64,000 nucleotides of DNA from Paraflavitalea devenefica (GCF_011759375.1 NZ_JAARML010000002.1:1798001-1862000), one strand, 5' to 3'; counted from the first letter of the stretch, positions 9,162 to 18,514 are shown. Numbers and translations are program-made. Notes: generated by a model from the letters alone, not told the origin.

Positions 9162-9191
9162 AGGGCTGCCTTTTATTTTTTAGGCAGTCCC
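9162..9191. terminator. hairpin between small-protein copy 3 and SusD
   Basis: Stem around AGGGCTGCC / GGCAGTCCC with an AT-rich loop, homologous to the hairpins after copies 1 and 2. It sits 24 bp beyond the SusD stop, so it could terminate both convergent transcripts, although neither side has a long uninterrupted T run. Confidence 0.6.
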
Positions 9192-9194
9192 TCA

Positions 9195-9235
9195 TTTATT
9201 CATGGCCAATAAATTCTACCTTTTATTCTGTTCTA
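9195..9235. repeat. residual end of the tandem small-protein repeat unit, overlapping the SusD 3' end
   Basis: After the third terminator, TTATTCATGGCC, then AAATTCTACC and TTTTATTCT, aligns with the sequence that follows terminators 1 and 2 and leads into copies 2 and 3. Here no further copy follows. The remnant runs into the last codons of SusD (EQNKR, stop), so the duplication boundary lies at the susD stop codon. Confidence 0.6.
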
Positions 9236-10589
9236 TTCCCGACATAACGATTACCTGCTCGGGGATCAAATAAGTGTAACGTAGGTCGTTGGGAGGAAGT
9301 TGGTACACCTGATCGTCCAGTTTCCTTGTTAAAGTGATAGCATATTGGGACTCTTTATTGAGCCGCCTGAGATCAGACCACCGGATCCCACGATTTACCA
9401 ATTCTTTTTTTCTTTCCTGTAAGATCAGGCCCAATGCTTCGGACGCATCCGCGGCCTGGTAGGCCACAAAGCTATTGGCTTTCCACCGTCTTTCCAGCAA
9501 ATGGTTTAAAGCAGCAATTGCTTCTGTTGTGTTATTGAGGCGTGCCTGGCATTCTGCTTTTATTAGGTATAGCTCATCAACAGTTAAGCCATTAAACAAA
9601 TTGGTTCTTGTTCCATTGTAGCTGCCTTTAAAGAAATAAGTGCCGTTGGACCGCTTTCCAAAAAAGGCCTGCCTTCTTAGGTCATTAAGGGAATAGGAAG
9701 CAAATAAAGTGGTATCTACCGTGGATACAAAATAATATCCGTTATTGGCGCCAAAAGTGAAAGTATATAATATTACCTCAGGGTTAAACACTTTAAAGGG
9801 GGTATTCCCGCCAAATGTAGTAGCATCCTTATAGATCATTAAGGTGTCATATAAATTAAGCGCTTCCTGACAATTTTGTAAAGCCAAGGTGTAGTTGCCC
9901 ATTTGAAGATATATCCTGGCTAAAAGAGCCAGGGCGGCAGTTTGGGTAGGCCTGGTTTTGTATAAAGGTTCGGATGGTGGCGGCGTATTTTTCAATAAAG
10001 TAGTAGCGCTTTGAAGGTCATCCAATACCTGTTTGTACGTTTCTTCAACAGTAGCCCGCCGGGACTGTTCGTTAAAATCAGCATTCAGCCGTAGTGGGAT
10101 ACCCAAATCACTTTTACTGGTAGCCGGATCGTAGGGTGGGGCAAAGATTTGTGATAGATTATAGAAAGCAAATCCCCTGTAAAAAAGGGCAGCCCCCTTA
10201 ATGGACATGGCCATGTCTTCTTTTCCTTTCACATCAACCTTTTCAAGATTATCTAACACCGTATTGGCATAGAATACAGTCTTATATCCAATAGTCGTCC
10301 AGTCTACAGAAGCGTCCGTTTTTGATTCCCATATATACGATTGCCTGGCTGCTGGATCTAAAGTATTCAAATTACCTGGTGTAAGATAATATTCGTCAGT
10401 CCCATTATTGAGCATGGGAAAAGATTGATTATTTGCGGTATAATTGTCAATAATGGCCTGCAGGTCTTTGAGCGACCCGGGAGTGCTAAGCCGGGAATCC
10501 GATTTTTTATCAAGATACTTTTTACAACCCGGTAGGGTAGCAATGATTACCAGGCAATAAAACAATTTCTTTATAATAGTTGTGCACAT
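9216..10589 (-). CDS. RagB/SusD family outer-membrane lipoprotein
   Basis: A protein of 457 residues with lipobox LPGC (Cys22) followed by KKYLDKKSD, typical of SusD-like proteins. The helical TPR-like scaffold is recognisable (FYRGFAFYNLSQIFAPPYDP, ALALLARIYLQMGNYTLALQNC), as is the C-terminal LILQERKKELVNRGIRWSDLRR segment. SusD proteins are surface lids that bind the substrate and deliver it to the paired SusC channel. It lies 18 bp downstream of susC. No glycoside hydrolase or peptidase is nearby to show the ligand. Its last codons lie in the repeat remnant of the facing small-protein array. Confidence 0.93.
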   Translation of the reverse strand: MCTTIIKKLFYCLVIIATLPGCKKYLDKKSDSRLSTPGSLKDLQAIIDNYTANNQSFPMLNNGTDEYYLTPGNLNTLDPAARQSYIWESKTDASVDWTTIGYKTVFYANTVLDNLEKVDVKGKEDMAMSIKGAALFYRGFAFYNLSQIFAPPYDPATSKSDLGIPLRLNADFNEQSRRATVEETYKQVLDDLQSATTLLKNTPPPSEPLYKTRPTQTAALALLARIYLQMGNYTLALQNCQEALNLYDTLMIYKDATTFGGNTPFKVFNPEVILYTFTFGANNGYYFVSTVDTTLFASYSLNDLRRQAFFGKRSNGTYFFKGSYNGTRTNLFNGLTVDELYLIKAECQARLNNTTEAIAALNHLLERRWKANSFVAYQAADASEALGLILQERKKELVNRGIRWSDLRRLNKESQYAITLTRKLDDQVYQLPPNDLRYTYLIPEQVIVMSGIEQNKR

Positions 10590-10607
10590 ATAAAAGCAGT
10601 TAAGTGT

Positions 10608-13600
10608 CTAAAAATCAAATTTGAGTCCGAGTGCAAAAGTTTTAGGGTTCGGAAAAACTTCATTTCCGGTATTGGTGTCGGGATCCAGCTTTTCGTCGTT
10701 CGCCCGGTATAAAATACCCAGGTTGTTACCATACAAATACACTTCAATTTTCTCAAAAGGGCTTTTTTTCCAGATCATTTTATCCAATGCATACCCCAGC
10801 CTGATGTACTGCAGCTTTACATTATCTGCCTTTCGTACATTGTCCGATGACAAATAATAAAACTGGTCCCTGTTTGGATCATCGGGATAGGTCATGGAAG
10901 GTACAGTGGTTGTTTTCTCATCTCCGGGTTGCTTCCATCTTTTTTCGTAATCGGGATGCATTATTCCATTGTCAAACAACGCTCCATACCTGATAGTGTT
11001 TTTCCTGAAGTAGTATTTGAATCGGTAGGAGATACTGACTGTCAATGATACTCCTTTGAACGAAAACTGGTTATTCAAGGAGCCAAATACAAGCGGAATA
11101 GCAGAACCGTGATAGGTCACTTGTGCTGTATCGTACGATTGGTTTAGGATGCCAAAATAGTCTTTGCTTATCCCTTTGCCAAGATAGCCCTGCGGGTCTC
11201 CTGTGGTAGGGTCAAGTCCGGCAGAAGGCAGGCTATAAATGGAATAAGGAGAATGACCTTTTTGAAAGGAAATGATACTCCCGTTTGTTTCAATAGTACT
11301 GCCTACAACATAATTCGAAGGAAACCCATAGTCTGTGACTTTGTTAGAAACTATAGAAAACAAAAGTTCCGTGTTCCATTTGAATGGACCCTTGAAATTT
11401 AAAGAGCTTATGGAAATATCTGCGCCTTTTACGGTAAGGCCGGCACTGTTGGCAAGGGTTGATGAGACACCCGAAGTAGGATCTATATCCTTAGATAGGA
11501 TGAGATTTTTCGAGCGTTTCTTGTACAGGTCAACAGTGCTGCTGATCCTGTTATTCAATATCCTGAATTCCAACCCTAAATTCAAATGAGATAACTTTTC
11601 CCAGCTTAAACTTGGGTTCCCTGGCCTGGTAATGATTCCGTATGGCTGGTTAACAATACTGAAAGCAGCATCATTTAATTGAATAATGGTATAGGGGGAG
11701 ATCGTGTTATTGACATTTCCCTGATAGCCATAGGTGAATCTTAGCTTTAAATAGGGCACGGCATTCACCTGGTAAAACCGTTCCCTCGACAATTCCCAGG
11801 CAGTACCCACAGACCAAAATGGCTTCCATTTATTATTGATATCTACACCAAAAAGATTGGAAGCATCCCTACGGCCGCTGACGGTTAAGGTGTACTTGTT
11901 ATCATAAGTGTAGGCTGCATTGCCAAAAATGGATACAAAACGGTCTGCGGTCTCAAATATCCCATTAGAGTTGGGGACCCTTCTATTGCCAAAATCACCA
12001 TATTGAGGTAGGAGATTTACAAAATCTACATTGGAAGTTGATTTTGTAATATCATCGTATCCATAATAGATAGCTGATGCTACATCAATATCTGTTGTCC
12101 TTAATTCCCCTGCCGCCAATGCTATGATCTTGTGTTTATCTTTCCAGTTGTAGGAAAAGTTTAACTGCCCATTCACTGCCTGGGAAACCATTTTTTGATT
12201 TCTGATGGAAAGTATGCCTCCCAAGGGGATGCCTCTGGATACAGCATTGCCCTGTACAGTGGTAAATAAATTAATAAGATCGCGAGTATAAAACGAATTT
12301 TCTGAATAGAGCTTGCGAAGTTCAACGTTACTTCTTTGATATTGGTAATTGACAGCAGCCGTCAGCCAGTTCGTAATTTTATAGGTAGGCGCAAAATTGA
12401 AGACTATATCTTGATTTTTGTTCGTATTGTCAATGGCATTCAGCTCATTGAGCGGTTGATAACTCCAATCTAGTAATTTCCCACCACCGGCTGTATCTGT
12501 AAAGCCTGTTCTATACCATTTGGCAATAGATAAAGGAGCGCCATCCATAGCTGCAAGTTGTGCGTAGGGGTACAGCCGGTAGTTGATACCCACATCGTAA
12601 GCATTGGTGCCGAAGTTTCCTATGCTGTTATTTTTTGAAGTACTGGAAGTATAAGCTATTCCAAATCTTACATCCAGGTTGTTGATAGGCGAGATTGTGT
12701 TATCGGCCCGGAGCGTTATCCTTTGATTTTGTACTCCCACCAAATTGTTTAAACCTTTGTCATAGCCGCCGGATAGCATATATTTTATTTTCGGACTGCC
12801 TCCACTTACATTCATGGCATATTGCTGGCTGTAGGCACGCCGGTATATGTATTTCTCGAAATCATTCCGTACATTAATTTTTCTTAAAGCATCAATGGCA
12901 GCAGTAGCATCATTGTCGGATATTAAACCTTCCCGTCTTTTATTCAGGATTTCCACAACAGGGGTTACGGGAGTATAGGTGGTCATATCGCTCAAAATTC
13001 CATCATAGTGACCCTGCTCAAATAAAAACGTCTCGACATCAATAAAATCAGAGGTGGACATAGATGGAAAGAAAAACAGATCAGGCTTTTCCGTTACCGA
13101 AATATTGGAATTGACCGAAACTTTGGTTTGCTGGTTATACCTGCCCTGCTTGGTAGTGATCACAATGACGCCGTTCGCGCCCCTGGCGCCATAAATAGAA
13201 GCGGCTGCAGCGTCTTTCAAAACGGTTATACTCGCCACATCATTCGGGTTGATATTGTTGATGTCGCCTTCGTAGGGTAGGTTGTTGACTACTATTAATG
13301 GGTTCTGAACCGTTGAGCTAAATGTGCTCAATCCGCGAATGAGAACATTATTCAGTGGCAAACTGGATTCGACGCCGGAAACACCGCGCCTGTCGAACAG
13401 GATGCCTGTTGTCACGCCCTCCAGGCGGCTCAACAGATCTGGGCCTACTCTTCTATTCAATTCTTCATTGTTGATGACATCGTAAGAACCAGCCGCCCTG
13501 TTCGGTCCGATTTTCTGGTACCCCGTATTAATGACCACTGGTTCTTCTGCATTAACCCTGTTTCTCAGGTATATTTTAAGTGATGATTTACCGGCAACAG

Positions 13601-14198
13601 GAGTTTCATGATCTTCTACGTTGACGCCGGTAAATACCAATGTATCGGCGCCTTCTATCCCTTTGAAAGCGAAAAAGCCATTGGCATCAGTAGTCGTTCC
13701 ACGTTGACTGCCCTTGATCCTGATGCTGACCCCGTCCACTGGTTCATTGTTCTGATTCCAGACGGTGCCGCTTATATTCAATAAGCGACCCATATTAATT
13801 CCTTGGGGAGAAGAAAACATCTCCTGCTGATTGCTGGAAATGAGGCTGACAACAATGTTAGTTTTTAAGATTTTATACTTGAAAGGCTGCCCTTTAAAAC
13901 AGGCTTCCAGTGCCTTTTCAAAATTAATATTAGATACCTGCACAGTTACTGATTTGGCTTGTCTGATCTCTGTTGTGCCATAAACAAACCTGAAATTTGT
14001 TTGTTTCTCGATCAGTTCAAATGCCTTTGTGATCGGGGCATCTTTTAAGTCCAGGCTAATGTTTTGGGCAATACCATTGCCGGAAACATGCATACATACC
14101 ATTGTTAAAAGTAGAACGGTCAATTTCACTTTAATCAGAATTTTTGATTCCCAGATTGCACTACGTTTTACCCTGGGAGGGCAACAAAAGAATACCAT
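10608..14198 (-). CDS. SusC/RagA family TonB-linked outer membrane protein with STN domain
   Basis: A protein of 1196 residues. After the signal region (to about 45) comes an STN/secretin-TonB short domain (DLKDAPITKAFELIEKQTNF) at about 50-110. A carboxypeptidase-like domain lies at about 140-215, then the plug with VLIRGLSTF and SITVLKDAAAASIYGARGA, then a 22-strand-type barrel ending in FDF. An STN domain in this family usually signals to a FecR anti-sigma factor, and a FecR/ECF sigma pair lies upstream on the same strand. It is probably a self-regulated uptake channel for an unknown nutrient. Confidence 0.94.
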   Translation of the reverse strand: MVFFCCPPRVKRSAIWESKILIKVKLTVLLLTMVCMHVSGNGIAQNISLDLKDAPITKAFELIEKQTNFRFVYGTTEIRQAKSVTVQVSNINFEKALEACFKGQPFKYKILKTNIVVSLISSNQQEMFSSPQGINMGRLLNISGTVWNQNNEPVDGVSIRIKGSQRGTTTDANGFFAFKGIEGADTLVFTGVNVEDHETPVAGKSSLKIYLRNRVNAEEPVVINTGYQKIGPNRAAGSYDVINNEELNRRVGPDLLSRLEGVTTGILFDRRGVSGVESSLPLNNVLIRGLSTFSSTVQNPLIVVNNLPYEGDINNINPNDVASITVLKDAAAASIYGARGANGVIVITTKQGRYNQQTKVSVNSNISVTEKPDLFFFPSMSTSDFIDVETFLFEQGHYDGILSDMTTYTPVTPVVEILNKRREGLISDNDATAAIDALRKINVRNDFEKYIYRRAYSQQYAMNVSGGSPKIKYMLSGGYDKGLNNLVGVQNQRITLRADNTISPINNLDVRFGIAYTSSTSKNNSIGNFGTNAYDVGINYRLYPYAQLAAMDGAPLSIAKWYRTGFTDTAGGGKLLDWSYQPLNELNAIDNTNKNQDIVFNFAPTYKITNWLTAAVNYQYQRSNVELRKLYSENSFYTRDLINLFTTVQGNAVSRGIPLGGILSIRNQKMVSQAVNGQLNFSYNWKDKHKIIALAAGELRTTDIDVASAIYYGYDDITKSTSNVDFVNLLPQYGDFGNRRVPNSNGIFETADRFVSIFGNAAYTYDNKYTLTVSGRRDASNLFGVDINNKWKPFWSVGTAWELSRERFYQVNAVPYLKLRFTYGYQGNVNNTISPYTIIQLNDAAFSIVNQPYGIITRPGNPSLSWEKLSHLNLGLEFRILNNRISSTVDLYKKRSKNLILSKDIDPTSGVSSTLANSAGLTVKGADISISSLNFKGPFKWNTELLFSIVSNKVTDYGFPSNYVVGSTIETNGSIISFQKGHSPYSIYSLPSAGLDPTTGDPQGYLGKGISKDYFGILNQSYDTAQVTYHGSAIPLVFGSLNNQFSFKGVSLTVSISYRFKYYFRKNTIRYGALFDNGIMHPDYEKRWKQPGDEKTTTVPSMTYPDDPNRDQFYYLSSDNVRKADNVKLQYIRLGYALDKMIWKKSPFEKIEVYLYGNNLGILYRANDEKLDPDTNTGNEVFPNPKTFALGLKFDF

Positions 14199-14268
14199 AC
14201 CTTTGCAGTGTTTAGGTTAAAAGATTGAAAATTGCTACAGCCTATTTGCGATCTGCCTGAACAATTGG

Positions 14269-14298
14269 CCGCTTCGGGTACCATCCGGAGCGGTTTTT
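14269..14298. other. hairpin upstream of susC
   Basis: Stem CCGCTTCGG / CCGGAGCGG with a 7-nt loop and a T run on the plus strand only. It lies in the 121-bp gap between the TlpA stop and the SusC start. Transcripts here run leftward, so it is not a standard terminator for them; a processing or stability element between tlpA and susC is possible. Confidence 0.4.
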
Positions 14299-14319
14299 GC
14301 GTATAGGCAAAATTTTTAG

Positions 14320-15708
14320 TTACTCCGATATTATGTACATCATCCGTTCCCTTTGTTCCAGTTGCACATCAAACCCCTGCCTTTCCATGTCCTTCTTAAA
14401 ATCGTTAAAATTGGATAAGGCGGGTACAGATAGTATCAACGTAAATTTCAAGCTGTCAGGAACGCCAGATTCATTGTAAATAAAGGGGAGATTTCGCTCG
14501 TTATTGTTCAGATGGACAATAATGTCCTGAACGCTCATATTAATAAAATGAACGTCCTTGTCTGAGACCACGATTTGCTCTCCCACAGCCTTTTCTTTTA
14601 AAGGAGTAAGATTGGTATTGAGCTTTCTGCGAATAATGAGACACGGGGTTGGCAATGGTCCTTGAGACACGTTGATTCCCAGTCCCACCGATAACCAGTG
14701 ATGTAAATCTCGGCTTATAGCTCTTTTACGTTCGATGGCAGACAATGTTAGTGGTAAGGAAATAGAATAACAAAAAGTGTTGGAGGAAGTATTTTTAGCC
14801 GTCCAATAAAAGCTGTTAGTGTTGTTGTCAGTATCAAATTTATTGGTGTTCGAAACATTAAATTTGACTTCTTTCAAGTCATAATCCCCTGAAATATCTC
14901 CTTTAATGGCGCCCTTGCACAGGTCAATGAGCGGAACATTTAAATAGTTATAGGTTATGCTATTTTGGGCGGAATCCACAATTCTGTCTGCGCTGAAATG
15001 AACACCTTCCAATGCTCCGGTCAATGCTGAATAAAAGAGTAACCTAGGTTTCACCAACTCCCGGTTGGTATAGCTTAGTAAAGGCTTTTTATAGTCAAAG
15101 GACAACAGGTCATTTTTAACAGGCCAGCGACTGGCCATTCCTGCAAGTGCTTCTTTCACGAAGGCGGAGGTAAAGTGTTCTGAACCTGTCTGACCAATGA
15201 CTACACCTTTATAGATCCAGATAACATGAGATACTGAAACGAAGGGGAAGTATTTATGTAGAACCTTATCATGAATTACTGTCGGAAGTGAAAACTTTTT
15301 AAGTTGTTTGTTATAGCTTAAATGTTTGGTCATTTGTTGTTTTGAATCATACCGCGTCACTGTTATTACCTGCACCTGGTCTTGATATTCTTCCTGAAGT
15401 TTTTGTAGTTTGGGAAGCGCTGCTACGCAAGAGCTGCACCAGCTTTCCCAAAAATCTATGATCAGCAGCTTATCGTTGAAGTCAGTGATATTAATAGAAG
15501 AATCACTGTGGTTAATTACGCCGTCAATCTTAATGTCAGGCACTGCGTCCCCGATTTTCAATGACTTGATCTCTGCCGGGGCTTTATGGCTATAAACTGG
15601 CGATAAACGGTTGACCGATGTGAGCGACTGCCCGTTCACTATACTGCTGCCGCAGGCAATAGATATTGTTGCGAACGTTATGCTACGAAGCAGTAAGGAA
15701 ATATGCAT
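14320..15708 (-). CDS. TlpA-like thioredoxin-fold protein with TIGR03435-like C-terminal region
   Basis: A 462-residue exported protein (signal to about residue 26). Residues 50-180 form a TlpA/AhpC-type thioredoxin fold with active site WCSSC (Cys91, Cys94). The remaining 270 residues resemble the soil-associated TIGR03435/DUF3738 type (LHHWLSVGLGI, then FTLILSVPALSNFNDFKKDMERQGF), an assignment made at moderate confidence. TlpA proteins reduce or exchange disulfides in the periplasm. It lies between fecR and susC on the same strand, so it is probably part of the regulated uptake locus. Confidence 0.8.
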   Translation of the reverse strand: MHISLLLRSITFATISIACGSSIVNGQSLTSVNRLSPVYSHKAPAEIKSLKIGDAVPDIKIDGVINHSDSSINITDFNDKLLIIDFWESWCSSCVAALPKLQKLQEEYQDQVQVITVTRYDSKQQMTKHLSYNKQLKKFSLPTVIHDKVLHKYFPFVSVSHVIWIYKGVVIGQTGSEHFTSAFVKEALAGMASRWPVKNDLLSFDYKKPLLSYTNRELVKPRLLFYSALTGALEGVHFSADRIVDSAQNSITYNYLNVPLIDLCKGAIKGDISGDYDLKEVKFNVSNTNKFDTDNNTNSFYWTAKNTSSNTFCYSISLPLTLSAIERKRAISRDLHHWLSVGLGINVSQGPLPTPCLIIRRKLNTNLTPLKEKAVGEQIVVSDKDVHFINMSVQDIIVHLNNNERNLPFIYNESGVPDSLKFTLILSVPALSNFNDFKKDMERQGFDVQLEQRERMMYIISE

Positions 15709-15904
15709 AATTGACCATTTATTCTTTTATCAAAAAAATTGCCTGAATCGTTTGAATGCTAAGAAAACATGCAAAAAAGCTTTATTGGTTTACAAAAAGC
15801 TTTTAGGCAAGTACGCAAATGAGAATTATCTCACAGGAAAGGCAATCGAAATTTCAACAGAGGATAAGAGAGAAATGGTAATTATTTAGAGAATGGTAAT
15901 TGTC

Positions 15905-17077
15905 TTATGGCAATGCAAGGATAGTGTTGTTGCTTTCCCGCTTAAAATGTACCAGATCGGTTGCTGAAAGAATATTCAGTACTTCGTCCAGTGAGCTATT
16001 TCTTGATATTCTCGCCACAAGTCGTTTATTGAGATCAACTCCCTCCACACGCAATTGAATATCATACCACCGGGAAATTTCGCGAAATATCGATCCCAAC
16101 GTAGTGTCGTGAAAATAGAATTCCCGCCTGGTCCATGCAATAGCTTGCTGTACATTGGCGCCTTCATTTTTTTCAATGTGACCACTTCTGTTGGTTATTG
16201 ATTGTTCTGATGGTTGTAGTATTACATGCCGGTTGGCTGTTGAAACCAGTACCGAACCTTCAATTAGCGTTACCTGTACCTGGTCATCTTCCTTGTAGGC
16301 AGATACATTAAAATGTGTTCCTTTAACCTCAATGATGGTATTATTCGCTTTTACCTTAAAGGGTTTATTTATATTTTTCGCCACTTCCAGGTAGATCTCA
16401 CCTTCAACTTCAATGATCCTTTCATTTTCAGGAAAACTAACAGGGAAGGTCATAGAAGATTGAGCGTTCATCCAAATCCTGGAACCATCAGACAATTGCA
16501 CCTGGTATTGCTTTCCCTTAGCTGTTGAAATGGTATTAAAAGCGATTGCTTCATCTGGGGAACCTCCGGTGTAGGATAATTTTTCGCCGGATTTATAAAT
16601 AGCGGAAGCCTCTTGTGCTTTAAGTTCACCATCGGCTAAATTTTCCAGAATAAGTTGCTTTCCATTTGAAAGAGTGAGGATAGCATTGCCATTTGCTGGT
16701 AGTATAACCGGAGAAGTGGCCGTGATTTCAATTTCCTTTTTGCCGGCATCAGAGCGAAAGTAAAGGTAAGCACATGTTGTTATCAAGAAGGTGATGGATG
16801 CGGCGGCTATCCAAAAATTTCTTCTCCTCCTGTTCTGAAAAGAAATTATCTTGGTTTCTTCTGAAATAATTCTACGGGATTGCAGGTATTTTTCCGATTC
16901 CTGCCATTCATTTAACAGCCGGCGCAGTTTTTCAGGATTGGTAAGCTCTTCGAAAAGAGCCTTATTGTTGGGCGACGCATGAATCCAATGATCCAGTTCA
17001 CTGGTCTCATTGAGGGACAAATTCTCCTCCAAGTATTTGATTATCAATTCATGTATTCGCTCTTCTATTGATAGCAT
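15905..17077 (-). CDS. FecR family anti-sigma factor
   Basis: A 390-residue protein with a cytoplasmic N-terminal part (1-86), one membrane helix (about 88-106), a FecR domain (about 170-270, ISTAKGKQYQVQLSDGSRIWMNA and FNVSAYKEDDQVQVTLIEGSV) and a C-terminal DUF4974-type domain (DTTLGSIFREISRWYDIQL). It normally holds the partner ECF sigma factor at the membrane and responds to the STN domain of SusC. It follows the sigma gene with a 105-bp gap. Confidence 0.93.
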   Translation of the reverse strand: MLSIEERIHELIIKYLEENLSLNETSELDHWIHASPNNKALFEELTNPEKLRRLLNEWQESEKYLQSRRIISEETKIISFQNRRRRNFWIAAASITFLITTCAYLYFRSDAGKKEIEITATSPVILPANGNAILTLSNGKQLILENLADGELKAQEASAIYKSGEKLSYTGGSPDEAIAFNTISTAKGKQYQVQLSDGSRIWMNAQSSMTFPVSFPENERIIEVEGEIYLEVAKNINKPFKVKANNTIIEVKGTHFNVSAYKEDDQVQVTLIEGSVLVSTANRHVILQPSEQSITNRSGHIEKNEGANVQQAIAWTRREFYFHDTTLGSIFREISRWYDIQLRVEGVDLNKRLVARISRNSSLDEVLNILSATDLVHFKRESNNTILALP

Positions 17078-17182
17078 AGTTATTTGTTGAGAAGGGGGTA
17101 CTGCATTACCTCCTATTAATAAAACCGGTCAGATATAGGTTTCGTACCGCCAGAATTAATATTTATTTAATATTGATTCGTT

Positions 17183-17791
17183 TTAGGCCGCGAGCCGGAT
17201 AAGTAGTGTAACGGCCAAAAGCAGTTTTTTTAAGAGAGGGTTGTTGCGCAGTTGCTCCAGGGCTTTAGCTTTAGTGCTTCTTACGGATCCTTCTGAAAGC
17301 CCCATCCGCCTGGACACCTCACGTGTATCAAGTCCTTCTATAAACAGCAGGGTAATTACCTCCTTTCGTTGACCCGGGAGTTTTTTGATTTCCTGAAAAA
17401 TGGTATTAATGACTTCTGATCGGATCAGCGCATGTGAGATATCTTCATCCAAAACCTTGTTTTCTAAAAATTTTTCCAGGTCGTCGTGTAGGATCGTGTG
17501 CTTTTCTGTTTGTCCGTGGTGGTACCTTAAAAAGTCGTATGCCTCATGGCGACAAACAGTCAGCAAAAAAGCCTTTAAATTATTTAGCGTATCAAAGCGT
17601 TCGCTCATTTTCCAGGCTTTTATAAAAGATGAGGAAACAATATCTTCCGCAGTAGGCCGGTCCTTCAGCAAACCATAAGTAAATTGGAATAATGGCAAAT
17701 AAAATTGAGCATGTACAGTCCTATAGGCCTGTTCGTCCTTTTGTTTAATTCTTTCAATCAGGTCATCTGGAGGCGGACTGTTTTTATTCAT
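17183..17791 (-). CDS. ECF RNA polymerase sigma factor (FecI-like)
   Basis: A 202-residue sigma-70 protein with region 2 (FQFTYGLLKDRPTAEDIVSSSFIKAWK, about 33-60) and region 4 (LPGQRKEVITLLFIEGLDTREVSRRMGLSEGSV, about 138-170), and no region 3. It ends in an unusually hydrophobic tail, LLKKLLLAVTLLIRLAA, which might associate with the membrane or FecR. It heads the leftward fecR-tlpA-susC-susD unit and most likely controls it. Confidence 0.93.
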   Translation of the reverse strand: MNKNSPPPDDLIERIKQKDEQAYRTVHAQFYLPLFQFTYGLLKDRPTAEDIVSSSFIKAWKMSERFDTLNNLKAFLLTVCRHEAYDFLRYHHGQTEKHTILHDDLEKFLENKVLDEDISHALIRSEVINTIFQEIKKLPGQRKEVITLLFIEGLDTREVSRRMGLSEGSVRSTKAKALEQLRNNPLLKKLLLAVTLLIRLAA

Positions 17792-17872
17792 TGTAATGTT
17801 CCCACTATATATACGAATTCAAATCTATGCAGATTTGTTGCATTTTTTAAGAAGAGGAATATCGCTAATTAT

Positions 17873-18076
17873 ATGCCAATAGGCTTTGAAGAATACGTTC
17901 AACAGTCTAGAATTTCAAGTGATGCTCGTTCAATTTTTGGGAGGATAGGTTTTAGTGGCGCAATATTAATTCAACAAAATGGTTTTAGCAAGTCCGTTAC
18001 CGTAATACTCCGAGGAACCTTACCAAAGATACAAGTAATTATACGTGCAAGAAAAATTGCTGATAAAAAGGATTAA
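17873..18076 (+). CDS. possible small hypothetical protein
   Basis: An open frame of 67 codons starting MPIGFEEYVQQSRISS and ending RARKIADKKD. It is AT-rich compared with its neighbours, and no ribosome-binding sequence sits at a good distance. The middle (IFGRIGFSGAILIQQNG) looks protein-like, but I recognise no family. It may be a gene remnant. It lies divergent to the sigma-factor gene. Confidence 0.25.
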   Translation: MPIGFEEYVQQSRISSDARSIFGRIGFSGAILIQQNGFSKSVTVILRGTLPKIQVIIRARKIADKKD

Positions 18077-18311
18077 ATAACAGGGGCTGTATGGGTTCAA
18101 AAACTGCTCAAGTATATATTCTATTTAGGGGGTAATTCTATGAAGGGTAAATACTTTCTCATAGGGGACCGAAGCCCTGGCGTAGGTGGTTAACGCTGGA
18201 GGGGTGCTTTGTAGCCTTCCTCTATCTCACTGACGCGACTTATCCCGTCCCTACGGAGCCTGTCCCGTTTTACGGGAAAGTATGCAGCTCGGCCTCGTGC
18301 GACCATGTATT

Positions 18312-18448
18312 TGTGTCCATAGCTTCGCTTTCCACCCGCACCCCCTCCAGTATCCGCACCCATTTCATTATTCTCATTTTTCATCAAAACTCTACATAAC
18401 TATCACCCGCATTTGGAAACCTTCTGTTTTGCTATGTACATTTGTGTC
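18312..18448. repeat. duplicated promoter-like element, copy A
   Basis: Starts TGTGTCCATAGCTTCGC and ends TACATTTGTGT. It shares blocks in the same order with copy B 424 bp downstream, including TCCATAGCTTCGC, CCTCCAG, TCACCCG and TACATTTGTGT. On the plus strand it holds TTTG at 18412-18415 and TACATTTG at 18437-18444, spaced 21 bp, matching the Bacteroidota -33/-7 pattern. Confidence 0.6.
18412..18444 (+). promoter_or_regulatory. Bacteroidota-type promoter in element copy A
   Basis: TTTG, 21 bp, then TACATTTG (consensus TAnnTTTG). Predicted transcription would run into the 11-bp array at 18515-18624. No gene follows closely. Confidence 0.5.
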
Positions 18449-18514
18449 GTGATGTTACTACCGGCAGCAAAGGCGAAATAAAAAAAGAAGCAAAAAAAGT
18501 AGAGAAAACGGTAC

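Noticed and set aside
17705..18076. 123-residue plus-strand frame
   Set aside because: Its first half is the antisense of the sigma-factor gene; only the part from 17873 could be real and is listed at low confidence.
18190..18387. 65-residue minus-strand frame in the gene-poor region
   Set aside because: It lies across the duplicated element, and the matching part of copy B is in another frame with different stops, so no protein is conserved.
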